From NCBI GenBank assembly GCA_012519875.1, contig JAAYPL010000044.1:1-5714 (forward strand): a stretch of 5,714 nt of DNA. The letters run 5' to 3'. The notes below the pieces were generated by a model that saw only the letters and a list, made by a program, of their open reading frames with translations, was not told the origin of the DNA and made no database searches. Shown in pieces: positions 3,018-5,714 of the stretch. Each line of letters opens with the position of its first letter. Within the stretch, counting starts at the first letter, position 1. Made by a program: the position numbers and the translations under genes. Source of the DNA: Clostridiaceae bacterium. GTDB lineage: Bacteria > Bacillota > Clostridia > Saccharofermentanales > UBA5734.

Positions 3018-5714
3018 CTATTGATCTGAAACAATCGGATAAAGATGCCAAACAGACTTGAGCGGAGTCTCATAGGTCAAGTCGGGATCGGCTTGGCAAA
3101 GCTGAACCACCATCGCTTGATTCGTCAGACCGGTTATCGTTGGTGTTGGTGGCGACCGGACAATTGAAAAATCGAATAGGCGGCCGGATTGAATCATCAG
3201 CCCCAAGCCGGATCCATCTTTTACCGACAACCAGTTCACATCCGGAAACAATCCCCCGCAATCAGCCAAAGGATCGCCTCCTTTCCGTTCATATAGTCCG
3301 TGCCGCGGGCTGTCATGAAGTGTATAAAGACCCGGCAGAGGCCCGCCGCCCAACCAATTGATGCAGTCAAAGGTTTTACTGAAATTGATTGTGAAACCGA
3401 AACAAGGGAGACGCGGCAAATCATCTTGCAAAGTGCTTAAACCGGCGAAAATCCTCAAGTCGCCTGCCGAGCGAACATCATAACGGGTAATCGCATCGAA
3501 CAGGGCCGGTTTACCCGGCGCAGCCATCCGGATAATCATTTCGACAACCGCACTTTGGCCGTCACAATCCGACTGACATGAAATGACCTGTGGCAACGTC
3601 CGATCAAAACCGAATCTTTGCCATTCGGGTAACCAGGTCTTGTCCAAACGGTCGGTTGATCTCCAGATAGTGGGCTGAATTCCGGTCAAACCACAGCCAT
3701 CACGGGCAAATTGGGCAGCGATTATTTCCTTTTCCCCCACTCGCCAGCTTTCCAAAGAACCATTCATGCGATTAAACACAAACCAAAAACGAGACCCGGA
3801 CACGATCAGATGATGCCGGTCAGCCTCCATTCGCAGGCGTCCTCTGTTGCGGCCGGTTGGTGTCAAATCAAGGCGATCGGCGGCCGCCAAGGTGAATTCC
3901 TGAAAAAAGGCTTCCTCTCCGCAAGTTCCCCAAAGCGACGTATTGGCACGGGCAACTTCAAATCTCAAGGTGTATTCGGCTTGATCATCAAAACTGAGAT
4001 CTCCGTAGATCAGTTCGACAAATTGCTCATCACCCGGTCCGGCACGGATATTATCAAGAGCACCGGCCAGAAGCAGCCGACCGTTCCTGAACAATCGCCA
4101 ATCAAAGAAATAGTTGTTCAGCCCCAGCCAATGGTGTTTATTTTTGATCAGAAAAGCCCCCGCATCGGCACTGAGCATTTCGATTTCAACCGGTTTTAAC
4201 AACTGACGGAGTTCGCGCAACAAGGAGATATCCTGCTCGTCCAAATGATAATAACAGTCCCCGAATTCCGAAAAAACAGCCGGCCATGGCCTGGCGTCTG
4301 TTTCGGGAATTGTGCCTGATACGTACGCATCGTATGATTGGGCGATATCCGGCGTGTCAATCAAATGGATCGGCCGGCTCTGGTCCAGACTACGGATTTT
4401 CCTTATCAAAGCAGCCGGTGACAATCCGGAATGTCGGAACAATCCGGCGGACCAGGCTACGACACAGGCATGGTTTATATCTCGTCGGATCAGACGTTCC
4501 AGCCGCTCCTCAGCCGCCTGAAGCCAATAGGATTCATTGAGCAGAGCATCGGCCAGCATCGGATGGCTCAGGTCGAGGGGTGCTTCATCAATGACCAGAA
4601 CGCCGTAGATGTCACAAAGCTCGAGTAAAATCGGGTCTGCCGGATAATCTCGAACATAGAGTGCATTCAAGTGGTTGTTTTTTAATGTTTTGAGCGTGGT
4701 AATCATCTCTCCGATCGGAACAGGCAAACTGGTTCCCGGCCAAATCGCGGCACGCAAAGTTGTCGCCCGATCGTTAATCCGGATTCTTCCGTCTTGAAAT
4801 TTTATCTCACGAAAGCCAATAGCTTGATGCACACAGACCAGTTCTTGGCCATTTCGATCTTCCACCGAAACAAACAGATCATACATTTCCGGTGTTTCGT
4901 CTGACCAGCTATGAACACTCGACAAAAACAAACAAATGGCCAGTTCTCCGGTTGTCTGGACGGGTGCTGCAAAAGAATTGGTTTCCAATGGTTTTAGCGA
5001 AACCTGCCGCTCTGACTTTTCGATACAGAGATCGTCTTTCCAAAGTGACAGACGAACTGTCGGGCTGTCCATGGCGATCCGATAGGAAATCAATGTCAGT
5101 TTGATGTCCAGTTGCCATCCATGAGATTCACCTTCCTGGCGTGACGGCCGCACAACCAGATCGTGAATCGTGATCGGTGGCACGGCTTCCAGCCAAACAT
5201 CACGAATCAGGCCACGTGGCAGCCTTGTCAGCGGTTTTTCCAGATAACTGCCGGTGCAGCGCGAATAAATCAGAACGAAGATTTCATTGTCGCCCTCATG
5301 CAAGTTGTTGGTAATGTCAAATTCTGCCGGCAGTGCGCTTCCCTGCGTAAAACCTGCTAAATGACCATTGACAAAAACATGGCAGGCGGTGCTGACTCCC
5401 ATGAGCATCAAACGTTTTCGGACATTTCCCCAAGTGATCGGCAGCCGGACAGTCCGACGGCAAACCAGGACCGGTTGATGAGCCGGAACCCAAGGTGGAG
5501 TAACGGGAAACGGATAACTTCCCTGTTCCTGTACCTGATCGGAATCGTATTGTACGTCAACAGGAACCGTCATTGGTTCAAAACCGGATCGAAAAGAAAG
5601 GATGCTTTCCGGCATTTGTAAAATATCGGGATAGTAGCGACTCTCCCAGTTTTCGTTTAACATGATGACGTGCGGCGATAGATAGCGACGGTTGTTTGTC
5701 AAGGCATCGCGGCA
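3018..5714 (-). CDS. GH2 family LacZ-like protein with degenerate active site (5' end outside window)
   Basis: The frame is open from the right edge to the stop at 3018, giving 898 residues. Numbering here starts at the in-frame TTG at 5702. LacZ-type domains follow in order: jelly-roll sugar-binding domain about 45-178 (YPFPVTPPWVP, GSALPAEFDI, GSYLE, LIRDVWLE), Ig-like 180-297, TIM barrel about 299-505, second Ig-like 510-606 and the C-terminal beta-galactosidase small-chain domain about 636-890 (FNRMNGSLESW, INWLGGGP, DVNWLSVKDGSG). E. coli LacZ catalytic positions are mostly replaced: acid/base E461 by F422, N460 by L421, Mg ligands E416 and H418 by D377 and S379, Na/galactose ligand D201 by T150, H391 by D352, H540 by D482. 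Only E479 keeps the nucleophile position (E537). About 60 late-barrel residues and the final GxGGxDSW loop are absent. The similarity to the family is sure; hydrolytic activity is doubtful. The LNxxW motif lies near residue 15, whereas LacZ-type enzymes usually have some 40 residues before it, so the true start is probably beyond the edge. No signal peptide is visible. Confidence 0.88.
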   Translation of the reverse strand, partial: CRDALTNNRRYLSPHVIMLNENWESRYYPDILQMPESILSFRSGFEPMTVPVDVQYDSDQVQEQGSYPFPVTPPWVPAHQPVLVCRRTVRLPITWGNVRKRLMLMGVSTACHVFVNGHLAGFTQGSALPAEFDITNNLHEGDNEIFVLIYSRCTGSYLEKPLTRLPRGLIRDVWLEAVPPITIHDLVVRPSRQEGESHGWQLDIKLTLISYRIAMDSPTVRLSLWKDDLCIEKSERQVSLKPLETNSFAAPVQTTGELAICLFLSSVHSWSDETPEMYDLFVSVEDRNGQELVCVHQAIGFREIKFQDGRIRINDRATTLRAAIWPGTSLPVPIGEMITTLKTLKNNHLNALYVRDYPADPILLELCDIYGVLVIDEAPLDLSHPMLADALLNESYWLQAAEERLERLIRRDINHACVVAWSAGLFRHSGLSPAALIRKIRSLDQSRPIHLIDTPDIAQSYDAYVSGTIPETDARPWPAVFSEFGDCYYHLDEQDISLLRELRQLLKPVEIEMLSADAGAFLIKNKHHWLGLNNYFFDWRLFRNGRLLLAGALDNIRAGPGDEQFVELIYGDLSFDDQAEYTLRFEVARANTSLWGTCGEEAFFQEFTLAAADRLDLTPTGRNRGRLRMEADRHHLIVSGSRFWFVFNRMNGSLESWRVGEKEIIAAQFARDGCGLTGIQPTIWRSTDRLDKTWLPEWQRFGFDRTLPQVISCQSDCDGQSAVVEMIIRMAAPGKPALFDAITRYDVRSAGDLRIFAGLSTLQDDLPRLPCFGFTINFSKTFDCINWLGGGPLPGLYTLHDSPRHGLYERKGGDPLADCGGLFPDVNWLSVKDGSGLGLMIQSGRLFDFSIVRSPPTPTITGLTNQAMVVQLCQADPDLTYETPLKSVWHLYPIVSDQ

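Noticed and set aside
2846..3073. Minus-strand 75-codon frame between the GH2 and YegP-like genes
   Set aside because: It starts within the GH2 3' end and runs through an AT-rich promoter region, with no ribosome binding site or recognisable motif.
3711..4199. Plus-strand open frame of 162 codons opposite the GH2 gene
   Set aside because: It is fully antisense to a well-supported coding region, has no family-like motif or ribosome binding site, and such mirrors are expected in a 2.7-kb gene.
5660..5702. TTG at 5702 or ATG at 5663 as the true start of the GH2 gene
   Set aside because: Neither has a ribosome binding site, the frame stays open to the window edge, and LacZ-type proteins normally have some 40 residues before the LNxxW motif seen near residue 15.

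Overview
The window looks like chromosomal DNA from a low-to-mid GC Gram-positive bacterium, most likely a member of the Clostridia (Bacillota). The reasons are strong AGGAG-type ribosome binding sites, tightly overlapped housekeeping genes, a tRNA gene with encoded CCA, and an FtsK/SpoIIIE N-terminus of the kind seen in that phylum. The taxonomic call is an inference; there is no rRNA here. I see no mobile element, CRISPR array or phage gene.

Left part (1-2066, all minus strand, read right to left): a compact operon of proC (pyrroline-5-carboxylate reductase), rnhA (ribonuclease HI), a NUDIX ADP-ribose pyrophosphatase, and the first 68 codons of an FtsK/SpoIIIE-type DNA translocase that leaves the window at position 1. 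The genes overlap or nearly touch (8-nt overlap, ATGA overlap, 1-nt gap), so they are probably translationally coupled.

Middle (2067-2460): a divergent control region. A consensus sigma-70 promoter (TTGACA, 17 nt, TATGAT) drives a tRNA-Trp gene (anticodon CCA) on the plus strand. A weaker promoter facing the other way, whose -35 box abuts the tRNA's, probably drives the proC operon. The tRNA ends in a terminator hairpin. It is followed by a second, perfect 12-bp hairpin that serves the convergent gene on its right.

Right part (2460-5714, minus strand): a small two-repeat YegP/DUF1508 protein with its own -10 box and two upstream direct repeats, then a long GH2 protein of E. coli LacZ-like architecture that runs off the right edge. 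The GH2 gene is the most unusual item. All five LacZ-type domains can be followed in one open frame, but the acid/base Glu, the metal and substrate ligands, about 60 residues of the late TIM barrel and the C-terminal GxGGxDSW loop are all missing or replaced. Only the position of the nucleophile Glu is kept. It reads as a maintained pseudoenzyme or a strongly diverged GH2, not as a working beta-galactosidase. The operon genes are ordinary housekeeping functions, and nothing in the sequence links the YegP and GH2 genes to them.
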